Below, piece after piece: positions 51,518 to 60,956 of a stretch of 64,000 nt of DNA (positions are counted from its first letter, which is position 1; every line of letters begins with the position of its first letter). The DNA comes from EW11 sp035765635 (GTDB lineage: Bacteria > Verrucomicrobiota > Verrucomicrobiia > Opitutales > Opitutaceae). Where the stretch lies: NCBI GenBank assembly GCA_035765635.1, contig DASTWZ010000007.1, forward strand, positions 263,057 to 327,056. Direction: 5' to 3'. The notes under the pieces were generated by a model that searched no databases, was not told the origin of the DNA, and was given only the letters and a program-made list of their open reading frames with translations. The translations under genes were made by a program, and so were the position numbers.

Positions 51518-52963
51518 ATGATTCAGCCACTTACCAAGCCCGCCACAGCTCCGCTCTACGTCGAGCTGGCCGACTCGTTGCAACAGCTCGTCGAACAAGG
51601 AACCCTGCGCCCCGGTCATCGCGTGCCATCGGTCCGCCGGATGGCGATGCAGCGCGACGTCAGCATTTCCACGGTGCTGCAGGCTTATACGATGCTCGAG
51701 AATCGCGGCTATCTAGAGGCTCGCCCGCAATCCGGCTACTACGTTCGCCCGCGGCTTCCGCTCGATGTGCCGGAGCCGCGCATGGCGCGTCCGATGGCGA
51801 AACCGAGTTATGTCGGCGTGAACGATTTGGTGGCCGAAGTGCTTTCGAATTCGGTCAACCCGGCCGTCGTCTCGCTCGGCGCGGCGTGTCCTGCGCCCTC
51901 TCTTTTTCCGGCCAAGAAACTCGCCCGTGTCCTCGGCTCGGCCGCGCGCAATGATCCGTCGCTCATCGGCAAGTACGCGATGAACTGGGCGTACGAGCCG
52001 CTCACGCGCGAAATTGCGCGGCGCTATCTTCAAGCCGGCGCGACGGTCGCGCACGATGAGCTCGTGGTCACGATCGGTTGCACGGAGGCGCTCAACCTCG
52101 CGCTGCGCGCCGTGGCCAAGCCCGGCGACACCATCGCAGTGGAGACGCCGACGTACTTTGGCATTCTCCAAATGGTGCAGAGTCTGAATCTGCGCGTTCT
52201 GGAAATACCGACCGATTCACGCGAGGGCCTCTGCCTCGACGCATTTCGTGACGCGATTCGGCAGAACGACGTGAAGGCGTTGTTCATCATGCCGAGTTTC
52301 CAAAATCCGCTGGGCTCGTGCATGCCTGACGCGAAGAAGGAAAAGCTCTACGAAATCCTCACGGAGTTCGATATTCCCGCGATCGAGGACGACATCTACG
52401 GAGACATCCATTTCAGCGAACGTCGCCCGAAGCCGCTCAAGGCGTGGGACCGCGATGGTCGCGTGCTGCTTTGCAGTTCGTTCAGCAAGACGCTCGCTCC
52501 CGCCTTCCGGGTCGGCTGGATCGCTCCGGGCCGCTATATGGAGCGCGTCCGGCGTCTCAAGTTTACGAATACACTCGGCACGCCCGTGGTGTTGCAGAAG
52601 ACCGTGTCGGACTTTCTGCGCGACGGCGGTTACGATCACCACCTGCGCTCGATTCGGCGCGCGTACCAGAATCAGCTGCATCTCTTCTCGCAGGCGATTC
52701 TGCGCCACTTCCCGGCCGGCACGCGGCTGAGCCGACCGCAGGGCGGCTTCGTTCTGTGGATCGAACTTCCCGCGAAGGTCGACACGCTGAAGCTCTACAA
52801 CGACGCGTTGAAGCAGAACATCAACACCGCGCCCGGCGTGCTCTTCTCTTCGAAGGAGCGCTATCAAAACTGCCTGCGCTTCAACTGCGGTATCCCCTGG
52901 ACGGATACGCTCGCTCAGGCCGTGCAGACGATCGGAAATCTCGCCAAGCAACAGCTGGCGTGA
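51518..52963 (+). CDS. MocR-type GntR/aminotransferase-like regulator
   Basis: The 481-residue protein has an N-terminal winged helix (APLYVELADSLQQLVEQGTL, PSVRRMAMQRDVSISTVLQAY, GYLEARPQSGYYV) and a fold-type I PLP domain from about 117, with PLP-Lys324 in SSFSKTLAPAFRVGW. MocR regulators bind PLP or amino-acid adducts and control vitamin B6, GABA or taurine genes. The next gene, an EamA exporter, probably belongs to its regulon. Confidence 0.93.
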   Translation: MIQPLTKPATAPLYVELADSLQQLVEQGTLRPGHRVPSVRRMAMQRDVSISTVLQAYTMLENRGYLEARPQSGYYVRPRLPLDVPEPRMARPMAKPSYVGVNDLVAEVLSNSVNPAVVSLGAACPAPSLFPAKKLARVLGSAARNDPSLIGKYAMNWAYEPLTREIARRYLQAGATVAHDELVVTIGCTEALNLALRAVAKPGDTIAVETPTYFGILQMVQSLNLRVLEIPTDSREGLCLDAFRDAIRQNDVKALFIMPSFQNPLGSCMPDAKKEKLYEILTEFDIPAIEDDIYGDIHFSERRPKPLKAWDRDGRVLLCSSFSKTLAPAFRVGWIAPGRYMERVRRLKFTNTLGTPVVLQKTVSDFLRDGGYDHHLRSIRRAYQNQLHLFSQAILRHFPAGTRLSRPQGGFVLWIELPAKVDTLKLYNDALKQNINTAPGVLFSSKERYQNCLRFNCGIPWTDTLAQAVQTIGNLAKQQLA

Positions 52964-52989
52964 GCTGAAATTCCGATCACCGTTTCAAC

Positions 52990-53958
52990 ATGATCGCCGT
53001 CGAAAAACGTCCGCCGCCGTCCGCATTTCTGCTGGCTTTCGCGGCGATCTATTTGATCTGGGGCAGCACGTATCTCGGCATCCGCGTGGCCGTGCAAACG
53101 ATCCCGCCGTTCTTGATGGCGGCGGCTCGTTTTTTCTGCGCGGGGCTGCTGCTGCTGGCGTTTTTGAAAGCGAAAAAGGTCGCCTGGCCGACGCCGAAGC
53201 AGTGGCGCGACAACGCGATCGTCGGCACCTTCCTTTTGCTCGGCGGCAATGGTTTGGTCGCGTGGGCGGAGCAGACGGTGCCGTCGGGAATAACCGCGCT
53301 CGTGATCGGCGTGCAACCGGTGTTCATGGTGATGACCGAATGGGCCTGGCCGGGCGGTTTGCGCCCGAACTGGGCGGTCATGGTCGGGATGGCGCTCGGC
53401 TTTGTGGGCGTCGCGTGGCTTGCCGCTCCGTGGGAAACGGGCGCGGCTCAACCGCTCAGCATCGCCGGGCTCGTCGGCATCTTGTGCGCGTGCGGATTTT
53501 GGGCCTTCGGCTCGATTTATTTGCGCCACGCGAAACCATCCGCGCCGCCGTTCATGGCTTCGGCCGTGCAGATGCTCATGGGCAGCCTGGCGCTGGCCTT
53601 CGTCGCGGCCGTGCGCGGCGAGTTCGGCCTCGTCGATGTATCCAGAATTTCAGGACATTCCTGGTTCGCGTTCGTTTACCTGATCCTGATCGGATCGCTC
53701 GTCGGTTTTTCCACTTTCGCTTGGTTGATGAAACACAGCACGCCGGCACGCGTCGCGACTTACGCTTATGTCAATCCGGTCGTGGCGGTGATCCTCGGCT
53801 ATCTGCTGCTGGATGAACCGATCTCGCGCCGCACTGTTTTCGGCGCGATCATCATCGTGGTCGCGGTCGTGATCGTCACCACGCAAAAGACCAAGGCGAA
53901 GGCCCTCGCGCCACCGGGCGGACCAGGCGCGGATGCCGCGCCGGCTCGCACGCGCTGA
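52990..53958 (+). CDS. EamA family (DMT) exporter
   Basis: The 322-residue protein has ten membrane segments in two EamA halves, with the first half's IYLIWGSTYLGIRVAVQTIPPF and NGLVAWAEQTVPSGITALVIG, and the second half's YVNPVVAVILGYLLLDE. PecM/YedA-type exporters send out amino acids or pigments. The neighbour MocR gene 26 bp upstream is a frequent partner. The last 25 residues are Ala/Gly/Pro-rich. Confidence 0.9.
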   Translation: MIAVEKRPPPSAFLLAFAAIYLIWGSTYLGIRVAVQTIPPFLMAAARFFCAGLLLLAFLKAKKVAWPTPKQWRDNAIVGTFLLLGGNGLVAWAEQTVPSGITALVIGVQPVFMVMTEWAWPGGLRPNWAVMVGMALGFVGVAWLAAPWETGAAQPLSIAGLVGILCACGFWAFGSIYLRHAKPSAPPFMASAVQMLMGSLALAFVAAVRGEFGLVDVSRISGHSWFAFVYLILIGSLVGFSTFAWLMKHSTPARVATYAYVNPVVAVILGYLLLDEPISRRTVFGAIIIVVAVVIVTTQKTKAKALAPPGGPGADAAPARTR

Positions 53959-54014
53959 CAGTTGCGCCGAGGCAAACTCGGGGCACGTTTGGAGGAAATC
54001 TCTCACCTTTCACC

Positions 54015-54479
54015 ATGCCCTCCCGTTCACGCTTTTCCCTCGCCCTCCTGCCGTTGCTGCTCGCCGCGAGCCTGCTGATCACTGGCTGCAGCACGGTCAA
54101 GACTCGCATCGACGAAAAATCAGCGCTCTTTAATTCGCTCCCCGCGGAAGTGCAGGATCATCTGCGCCAAGGCCTGATCGATGTCGGCTACACCGAAGAC
54201 ATGGTCTACATCGCACTGGGGAAGCCGGACGAAAAACGCGTGTCGACCACCGCCGAGGGCACGAAGACGACGTGGATCTACAACACCTATTGGGAAGAAT
54301 ACGAAGGTACCCAAACCCTGGGCTATCGCCGTCACATTGTATACGATCGCCGGATACGCGCGTACCGAGTTTATCTACAACCCGTCCGCCAGGATATTTA
54401 TCAGGCACACGTGGATGAGAAAACCCGCGTGATCTTCAAAGACGGCAAAGTCGAAGCCATCGAGCAGACGAATAATTGA
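54015..54479 (+). CDS. OmlA-like outer membrane lipoprotein
   Basis: The 154-residue protein has a lipoprotein signal with lipobox LITGC (Cys25) and then GYTEDMVYIALGKPDEKRVST... with KTTWIYNTYW, a short fold resembling SmpA/OmlA (BamE-like) proteins, which attach to the BAM complex. The call is tentative, since the conserved core of BamE is only partly visible. It is convergent with the phosphatase gene across a type A repeat. Confidence 0.65.
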   Translation: MPSRSRFSLALLPLLLAASLLITGCSTVKTRIDEKSALFNSLPAEVQDHLRQGLIDVGYTEDMVYIALGKPDEKRVSTTAEGTKTTWIYNTYWEEYEGTQTLGYRRHIVYDRRIRAYRVYLQPVRQDIYQAHVDEKTRVIFKDGKVEAIEQTNN

Positions 54480-54500
54480 GGAGGAGCGGATTGCGGATTA

Positions 54501-54685
54501 GCCCACGAATCACACCAAGGCTAAGACATTTTTTCCCACGGAATGCACGGAAAGCACGGAAGGGAAATTGCTTTTAAATTCTGAGATTTGGTTCTGATTT
54601 CTGAAATCATTCCTTCTGTGCTTTCCGTGTCTTCCGTGGGAAAATGAATTTCAGTCTTTCGTTCCCTTTCGTGTGATTCGTGGGC
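54501..54685. repeat. type A nested palindrome, copy 3
   Basis: Left outer arm GCCCACGAATCACACCAA (54501-54518) pairs with TTCGTGTGATTCGTGGGC (54668-54685) with one mismatch. Inner arms begin TTCCCACGGAA at 54533 and end CCGTGGGAA at 54642. The middle matches copy 2. It fills the convergent gap. Confidence 0.9.
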
Positions 54686-54696
54686 AACAAAACCGC

Positions 54697-55707
54697 TCAC
54701 ATTTCGCGTATCAGCGAACGCAATACAGGGCGCATTTTCCTTGCGAGCGTCGGATTGGCGTAGGCGACCCAGCTCACGGGAGACGTCGTATCGAGCGGCG
54801 CTTTGATCGGTCCGCCGAAAGGAGCTTCGACGATGGCGCCGGCTTCGTGGGCGATCAGCGCGGTGCAGATGTCGTAGGGATGACAGACCAGCGACGACTG
54901 CAGTTTTAGTTTCGCAAAAGCTTCGGGCCGGATGTCCGCCACGAAGCGATCGTGTCCAGCGAGCACTTCGTAGAGTTGCCCGCCCGTGCAAATATATTGG
55001 TCGTCGAACACCAGCGGCGAACCCGGCGCGATGCCGGCGTGGAGTCTGGCCCACAAGGCTTCCTCGAGTTGCGAGAGCAGCGTTTTCCCGTCGGGGAAAA
55101 AACGCGCGAATGACGAGAACCCATGTTTGAAATCCTTCGCGGCGCTGGGTCGCAGCCTGAGCGCGCCGCGTTCCGCCCTCCGCGCGCGCACGTCGGTCCA
55201 ACTGGCGTGCACTCCCTTGGGTCCGGCGCCTCGCACTGCGCTGACTTGATCCGCGCGCCATTGCTTGCTGGTCGGCAGTTCGGTCATCGCGGCGACGACG
55301 ATGTCCGAGACATTTGTCCGCGGCCCTCGTTGAGGGGCGAGTCCGGCCAGACTCCAGGCCGGGCGCTTGTCGTACATGATTCCCCGCGTGCCATCGATGG
55401 GATCGAGAATGCATTTCCAAATGGTGCGGGAAACCGGTGTGCCTTCCGGAAACGTGACGGCCTCGCCCTCGATCCCTTCCATCACGAGTTCCACCGGCCA
55501 TTGCTTCGGCCACTCCGCGGCGAACCACGCGAGGATCGTTTGCTCACTCACTTTATCGATTCCGTAAATCGTATCCGCCTCGGTCACGCTCTCCACTTCG
55601 GCAAACTTTGCGGAGGAGCGTGCGCGGGCCGCAACCAGGTCGTCGCGAATCTTGTCCTGCAGTGAGCAAAGCAATCGGCGCGCGCGATTGAGCTGGGCGG
55701 TCGTCAT
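54697..55707 (-). CDS. inositol monophosphatase / bisphosphate nucleotidase family phosphatase
   Basis: The 336-residue protein holds the IMPase signature ILDPIDGTRGIMYDKRPAW (Asp-Pro-Ile-Asp-Gly-Thr) and a distal metal-site region VCHPYDICTALIAHEAGAIV. An acidic pocket around ESVTEADTIYGIDKVSEQ fits the first Mg-binding part. Substrate could be inositol phosphate, 3'-phosphoadenosine 5'-phosphate or a sugar phosphate. It is longer than usual (336 vs about 270) because of an insertion at about 160-260. Confidence 0.85.
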   Translation of the reverse strand: MTTAQLNRARRLLCSLQDKIRDDLVAARARSSAKFAEVESVTEADTIYGIDKVSEQTILAWFAAEWPKQWPVELVMEGIEGEAVTFPEGTPVSRTIWKCILDPIDGTRGIMYDKRPAWSLAGLAPQRGPRTNVSDIVVAAMTELPTSKQWRADQVSAVRGAGPKGVHASWTDVRARRAERGALRLRPSAAKDFKHGFSSFARFFPDGKTLLSQLEEALWARLHAGIAPGSPLVFDDQYICTGGQLYEVLAGHDRFVADIRPEAFAKLKLQSSLVCHPYDICTALIAHEAGAIVEAPFGGPIKAPLDTTSPVSWVAYANPTLARKMRPVLRSLIREM

Positions 55708-55813
55708 GCAGAGGCCGATGCCACGCCCTCCGCCCTAGGTCGAGCGTGTTTGAAATGTAACGTTTTTCCTCCGGGCTTGCTCCGGCCCTCGTCGCTCGCA
55801 AGCTCCCGGCTTC

Positions 55814-56119
55814 ATGCCGGACCCTACCCTGCCCCAGGATGACCGCGTGCACAGCGAGACGTTCTTGAGTTCGCTGATGCGGCGCCAACTTCAACTGTCG
55901 ATCGGATGCGCCGCCGCATTCTTGATCGTTTTGCTCGGTTTGCCTTTGGCGAACTACTTCGCTCCCGAACTCATGGCCACGCGCGTCGCAGGCTTTACCC
56001 TGACCTGGCTGGTGCTGGGCGTGGTGTTCTTCCCGTGCGTCTGGATCATCTCCTACGTTTTCATCAAACGCTCGATCGGGCTCGAGAACGACGAAGTTCG
56101 CCAAGCCAAAAAACCCTGA
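55814..56119 (+). CDS. DUF485 family membrane protein
   Basis: A 101-residue protein with two membrane segments (LQLSIGCAAAFLIVLLGLPLANYF and FTLTWLVLGVVFFPCVWIISYVF) fits DUF485 (YjcH). In Escherichia coli yjcH is co-transcribed with actP. Here the symporter starts 12 bp after the stop, which supports the same arrangement. Confidence 0.85.
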   Translation: MPDPTLPQDDRVHSETFLSSLMRRQLQLSIGCAAAFLIVLLGLPLANYFAPELMATRVAGFTLTWLVLGVVFFPCVWIISYVFIKRSIGLENDEVRQAKKP

Positions 56120-56131
56120 ACGCGCTGTAAC

Positions 56132-57901
56132 ATGAATTTGAATACGATTCTACCCCTCGCGCTTCTCGGCGGCGTCGATCCCTGGATTCTGACGTTCTCT
56201 CTCATCACCGTCGTAGTGACGATCTGGATGGGCTTCCGCTCGGCCAGGAGTTCGAAAACCGCGAGTGACTTTTTCGTGGCGGGCCGATCCGTCTCCGTCG
56301 GTTGGAACGCGTCCGCTATTTCCGGAGAATACCTCTCCGCTGCATCGTTCATGGGCATCGCCGGCATGGTGATGTCTTCCGGTTACGATGCGTTGTGGTA
56401 TCCGGTGTGTTATGCCTGCGGTTATCTTTTTCTCCTGCTTTTCATCGCAGGGCCGCTGCGCCGCTTCGGCGCCTACACGATTCCGGACTTCGCCGAGGGT
56501 CGCTTTGACTCGCCGATCTTCCGAAAGATCGCGGTCTGTTTCGTCCTCTTCATCGGCTTTTTCTACACGATGCCGCAGATGAAGGGCGCGGGCACGACCC
56601 TCGCCTACATTTTTCCGGGCATGCCGTACTGGGCCGGCGTGCTCGTCGTCGGCGCGGTTATCACGCTAAACGTCGCGCTGGGCGGCATGAAGGGCATCAC
56701 GCTCGTGCAGGCGTTTCAGTACTGGGCAAAGATGTTCGCGATCAGCGTGCCGATTTTCGTTTTGATGTCGGTGCACGGTTTCTACGGCGCGCATGTCGGC
56801 GCGAATGCCGATCACGTGGCCGCTCTGCACGCCGCAAATTCGCCGGCCGCGCAGGTTCAAACGGTGGAGCGCAAGCCCCTCCCGCCGAAAGCGCCGACCG
56901 ACGCGGGATGGGTCTCGCCTTTCGGTCCGCTCACGACGAAAGCCGCGAAAGCTGCCGGACTTTCCGCGGCGGAATCGCGCCCTTATTCGCTGGTCTACAC
57001 GTATTCGTTGATCATCGCGCTGGTCTGCGGCACCGCGGGGTTGCCGCATATTTTGGTGCGTTTCTACACGAATCCGGACGGAGCCGCGGCGAAGCGGACC
57101 ACGATGTGGGTGATGATTTTGATCGGCGTGTTTTATGTCTTTCCGCCGGTCTTCGGCGTGCTCGGTCGAAATCTGTTGCCCGAGCTTTATGCGGCGACCG
57201 GCGCGAAGGGCACCGACAAGATCGTGCTCGAGCTGCCGCGCATTCTCAATGAACGCGGCGGCGTGCTCGGCTCGATCCTCAGCGGCATCACCTGCGCTGG
57301 AGCGTTCGCGGCGTTCATGAGCACGTTCAGCGGCTTGCTCGTTTCGATGACCGGCGCGCTGGCTCATGATGTTTACGGCCGGATTCTGAAACCCAACGCC
57401 ACGCAGGAAGAGCGCCTGCGCATGTTCAAGATTTCCGCCGTCATCATCGGCGCGATTTCGGTCATTCTCGGCGCGCAGGTCGAACAGCTCCAAATCAACT
57501 TCATGGTCGGCCAGGCGTTCGCGATCGCGGCCGCGAGTTATTTCCCGCTGCTGTTCATGAGCGTGTGGTGGCGCGGCATGACGATGAAGGGCGCCGCCAC
57601 GGGCATGCTGGTCGGCGGACTCGCCGCGCTGGCGTGCACGACGGTGATCAATTTGAGCGACCTCAAGATCGTCGACATGAACGCATTTTGGATCGCGCAT
57701 CCGATGCTGCGCATTCTTTCGGAGCAGCCCGCCATCTGGACGGTGCCGCTCGCGATCGTGATGATGATCGTGGTTTCGAAAGCCACGAGCGTGCAGGTCC
57801 CAGCCGATATCCGCATGAAGATGCTCGTGCTCCACGCGCCCGAAAAACTCGGCCTGAAGCAAGAGTACATCCAAGAGCACCAGGCTGGCATGGGCCACTG
57901 A
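56132..57901 (+). CDS. actP: ActP-like cation/acetate symporter (SSS family)
   Basis: The 589-residue protein is a sodium:solute symporter with about 13 membrane segments. ActP-like marks include SDFFVAGRSVSVGWNASAIS (the early Gly-Arg loop), GEYLSAASFMGIAGMVMSSG, GLPHILVRFYTNPDGAAAKR and TCAGAFAAFMSTFSGLLVS. It takes up acetate or related short carboxylates. An insertion of about 45 residues (HAANSPAAQVQTVERKPLP...) lies in the middle. The upstream DUF485 gene makes this a yjcH-actP pair. The assignment as actP rests on context and similarity. Confidence 0.88.
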   Translation: MNLNTILPLALLGGVDPWILTFSLITVVVTIWMGFRSARSSKTASDFFVAGRSVSVGWNASAISGEYLSAASFMGIAGMVMSSGYDALWYPVCYACGYLFLLLFIAGPLRRFGAYTIPDFAEGRFDSPIFRKIAVCFVLFIGFFYTMPQMKGAGTTLAYIFPGMPYWAGVLVVGAVITLNVALGGMKGITLVQAFQYWAKMFAISVPIFVLMSVHGFYGAHVGANADHVAALHAANSPAAQVQTVERKPLPPKAPTDAGWVSPFGPLTTKAAKAAGLSAAESRPYSLVYTYSLIIALVCGTAGLPHILVRFYTNPDGAAAKRTTMWVMILIGVFYVFPPVFGVLGRNLLPELYAATGAKGTDKIVLELPRILNERGGVLGSILSGITCAGAFAAFMSTFSGLLVSMTGALAHDVYGRILKPNATQEERLRMFKISAVIIGAISVILGAQVEQLQINFMVGQAFAIAAASYFPLLFMSVWWRGMTMKGAATGMLVGGLAALACTTVINLSDLKIVDMNAFWIAHPMLRILSEQPAIWTVPLAIVMMIVVSKATSVQVPADIRMKMLVLHAPEKLGLKQEYIQEHQAGMGH

Positions 57902-57926
57902 GCCGTCCTGCTGCTGCGGCTTTTTT

Positions 57927-58162
57927 TAGCCGCGAAGAGGCACAAAAGGCGCAAAGAGGATTTAGGGCGGACTGGCGCCGTTCAGACATCCCGATCCCAG
58001 ATGCGGATCGGGATTTTTATTTGGAGTTTCAAACCCTTCTCGACCGAGTTCGATCCGCGAACCTGCTCGTTCAAATTGAACTCCTTAGGGCCCGGAAAAA
58101 AGTTTCCTGCCACCGTCTGCGTTCAATCCTCTTTGCGACTCTTGTGCCTCTTTGCGGCTAAA
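57927..58162. repeat. type B nested palindrome, copy 3
   Basis: Left arm TAGCCGCGAAGAGGCACAAA... (from 57927) pairs with ...GTGCCTCTTTGCGGCTAAA (to 58162) over about 37 bp with few mismatches; the centre differs from copies 1 and 2. The right arm overlaps the end of the SLC13 gene, whose TAG stop (minus strand 58160-58158) is part of the TTTAGCCGC arm. A GCGGCT/AGCCGC hairpin (57916-57933) overlaps the left end. Confidence 0.85.
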
Positions 58163-59927
58163 GGTGGATCGGATAAAACCTCGGCAACACGAGCAGCACG
58201 AGCGTGACCAGGACCAGGGTGAGGCCGCCGCCGACTTTCACGAAGTCGCGGAATTTGTATTTGCCCGGGCCATACACGAGCAGGCAGGACGGCTCGAAGG
58301 GCGTGATCATCGAAAGCGAGGCGGACAACATCACCGCCACGGCGAAAAGCCGCGGATTCACATGCAGCTGCTGCGCGGTTTGTAGTGCTATGGGCAATAC
58401 AACCAGCGCGGCCGCGGCGTTCGACATCGGTTGAGTCAGGCCGATCGTGAGCAAACAAAACGCCGTCAGAATTCCCATCACGCCAAGTGGCATGGCGGCG
58501 TGCACCACTCCTCGCGCGATGAGTTGCGCCGCGCCGGATTTGTCCATCGCCACTCCAAACGCAGTCATGCCGCCGATCAAAATCAACAGCCGCCACTCGA
58601 TGGCCGCGTAAACCCGTTCCATTTTTATCGCGCCGACCAGAATCACGCCGAGGGCCGCGGCGGTGAACGCGATCGAGATCGGCAAAACCCCCGTCGCGGT
58701 CAGCGCCACCGCAACCGTGAAAAATCCGACGCTCCACCAGCCGTTTCGCGTGAGGCGCCGGCTCGCTTCAGATTGTTCGAGAAAAATGAAACCGGGCGTG
58801 TTGCGCAAATTCTCGAGATGCTCGCGCGCCCCGCGCAAAAGCAGCACGTCGCCCGTGCGCAGATTGATCGCACCCAATTTCACTCGCAGCGTTTGCCCAA
58901 AGCGATGCACCGCCAGAACTGCCAGCGAGAAGCGCTCGTGAAAACGCGTCTGCCGCAGAGTGCGGTTCACCAAACTCGACTGCGGCCCGATCAACACTTC
59001 CGCCACCAGCACGTCGTCGTGCTGCAAACTCTCATCACCCAATTCCGCGTCCGCTTTGATTTCGATGCCGTTGATGCCAATGACTGCTTTGAGCGTTTCC
59101 TTGTCACCGGAGACGAGCAGCGTGTCTCCGCCCTCGAGCAAGGTGTGGGGATACGGAATGAAGCGGACGCCGTGCCGTGTAATCTCCAGCACGCGAATCC
59201 CGAGCGCGGCGACCGCGGAGTCACGCAGCGTTTTGCCCACCTGGGCGGAATCGGGCGAGACGACGAGCTCGGACAAATACGTGCGAATCGAAAGGTCCGT
59301 CTCGTCGGCGACGTTTTCTTTTCCCGAACTCAACAACCGCGATCCGACGAACTGCATGTAGATCGTGCCGATGACCAACAGCGTCAGGCCGATCAAACTG
59401 AACTCGAAAAGCCCGAGCGGTTCGAAACCGGCTTTCTTCAAATACGCGCTCACCGCCATGTTGGTCGATGTGCCGATCAACGTGCAGGTGCCGCCCATCA
59501 TCGATCCGAAGGCGAGCGGCATCAACAGGCGCGATGGACTGATTTTCAACCGGCGCGCCGCGCCTACCGTGGGATTGATGAACAACGCCGTGGCGGTCGT
59601 CGCATGAATGAACGCGGCCATCGCGCCGACGCCGAGCATCAGCATTGGCCGCAGACGTGATTGGCTTTTTCCCGCCGCGCGAATCAACGCGCCGCTCACG
59701 ACATTCAATACGCCGGAATCTTGAACTGCTCCGCAGAGCACGAAAATGCCCGCGAGCACCACGACCGTGTCCGAACTCAATCCGGCAAATGCTTCATCCG
59801 GCGTGAGCACTCCCGCGAGCACGAGCCCGATCAGAAGGAGCAGCGTGACGACATCGACCGAAACCTTTTCCGAAACGAAGAGCGCGATGCCGAGAGCAAG
59901 CAGCGAAAGGACAACAGCGATCTGCAT
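58158..59927 (-). CDS. SLC13 family permease with RCK_C domains
   Basis: The 589-residue protein joins two halves of a DASS/SLC13 permease (first half VVTLLLLIGLVLAGVLTPDEAFAGLSSDTVVVLAG, then GGTCTLIGTSTNMAVSAYL with the conserved S-N-T-like loop) flanking two TrkA-C-type regulatory domains (about 210-300 and 310-400, with LVVSGDKETLKAVIG and DVLLLRGAREHLENL). Such proteins move Na+ with sulphate or dicarboxylates. Last residues FYPIHL run into the repeat arm. Confidence 0.9.
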   Translation of the reverse strand: MQIAVVLSLLALGIALFVSEKVSVDVVTLLLLIGLVLAGVLTPDEAFAGLSSDTVVVLAGIFVLCGAVQDSGVLNVVSGALIRAAGKSQSRLRPMLMLGVGAMAAFIHATTATALFINPTVGAARRLKISPSRLLMPLAFGSMMGGTCTLIGTSTNMAVSAYLKKAGFEPLGLFEFSLIGLTLLVIGTIYMQFVGSRLLSSGKENVADETDLSIRTYLSELVVSPDSAQVGKTLRDSAVAALGIRVLEITRHGVRFIPYPHTLLEGGDTLLVSGDKETLKAVIGINGIEIKADAELGDESLQHDDVLVAEVLIGPQSSLVNRTLRQTRFHERFSLAVLAVHRFGQTLRVKLGAINLRTGDVLLLRGAREHLENLRNTPGFIFLEQSEASRRLTRNGWWSVGFFTVAVALTATGVLPISIAFTAAALGVILVGAIKMERVYAAIEWRLLILIGGMTAFGVAMDKSGAAQLIARGVVHAAMPLGVMGILTAFCLLTIGLTQPMSNAAAALVVLPIALQTAQQLHVNPRLFAVAVMLSASLSMITPFEPSCLLVYGPGKYKFRDFVKVGGGLTLVLVTLVLLVLPRFYPIHL

Positions 59928-59942
59928 TGTGGGCGGACCAGC

Positions 59943-60944
59943 TTATGCCTCGCGCTTCAACTCTCGCATCATCAGGGCGGCGAGTGCGTCGCCCGGTTTT
60001 TTCCCTTCGTACAAGATACGGTAAACTTCGCTCAAGATCGGCGCGTCGATCCCTTTGCCGTGGCAAAGACCGAGAAAAGACTCTGTCGTCTTGTAGCCTT
60101 CGACCACGGTTTTTCGGTTGGCCAAGATTTCGCCGACGCTGCGTCCCTCGCCGATGCGCTGCCCAAATTCCCGATTGCGGCTCCAGGCGCCGTAGCACGT
60201 GGCCATCAAATCGCCCGCGCCGCTGAGGCCGTAAAACGTTTCTGCCTTGGCGCCGAGCGCCTGACCGACGCGCGTCATCTCGGTCAAAGCGCGCGTGATC
60301 AGTGCGGCCTTCGTGTTGTCGCCCAGGCGCAATCCGTCACAGCAGCCCGCGGCGATCGCGTAGATGTTTTTCAAACAGCCGCCGAATTCGGCGCCCGCGA
60401 GATCATCGCTGGTGTAGACTCGCAGCGAGGGGCCGCTCAGCGCCGCCTGCACGTTTGTAGTGAAATCGTCGATACGCGACACGGCCAGGACCATTGCGGC
60501 GGGCAGGCCGCGCGCGACTTCGGCTGCGTTGGTCGGCCCGGTCAGAATGCCCCCGCCATATTGCGGAAGGACCGACGAGATAACTTCACTCGTGCGCAAA
60601 TGCGTGCCGCCCTCGAGTCCCTTCGCGAGACTGACGACGAGGCGGAGTTGTGTGGCGAGGCCGAGGTTGTGCGCAAGATTTTGGCAGGTCTCGCGCAGCG
60701 ACTGCGCCGGGCACGCGAGCAGCACGACCTCGGTTTCCATCACGACGGGCGTGATTTCATAACCGATCTGCAAACTCTGCGGCAGCGGAACACCCGGCAG
60801 ATATTCTGTGTTTTCTCGCGCCGACGAAATCGCCACGGCTTGTTCGAAGCGACGCGGCACCAACGACACCGTGTGATTCAAGCGGCAGAGATGAATGGCA
60901 AATGCGGTGCCCCAAGCACCCGCTCCGAGAATAACGAAATTCAT
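59943..60944 (-). CDS. gpsA: NAD(P)-dependent glycerol-3-phosphate dehydrogenase
   Basis: The 333-residue protein starts MNFVILGAGAWGTAFAIHL (GxGxWG Rossmann), has LTGPTNAAEVARGLPAA and SLRVYTSDDLAGAEFGGCLKN, with Lys in FGGCLKNIYAIAAG, and YGLSGAGDLMATC. It makes sn-glycerol 3-phosphate for phospholipid synthesis. The ATG at 60944 is chosen; a GTG at 60962 would lie inside the repeat. A type A repeat begins 12 bp upstream. Confidence 0.95.
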   Translation of the reverse strand: MNFVILGAGAWGTAFAIHLCRLNHTVSLVPRRFEQAVAISSARENTEYLPGVPLPQSLQIGYEITPVVMETEVVLLACPAQSLRETCQNLAHNLGLATQLRLVVSLAKGLEGGTHLRTSEVISSVLPQYGGGILTGPTNAAEVARGLPAAMVLAVSRIDDFTTNVQAALSGPSLRVYTSDDLAGAEFGGCLKNIYAIAAGCCDGLRLGDNTKAALITRALTEMTRVGQALGAKAETFYGLSGAGDLMATCYGAWSRNREFGQRIGEGRSVGEILANRKTVVEGYKTTESFLGLCHGKGIDAPILSEVYRILYEGKKPGDALAALMMRELKREA

Positions 60945-60956
60945 AGGATGGAGTTT

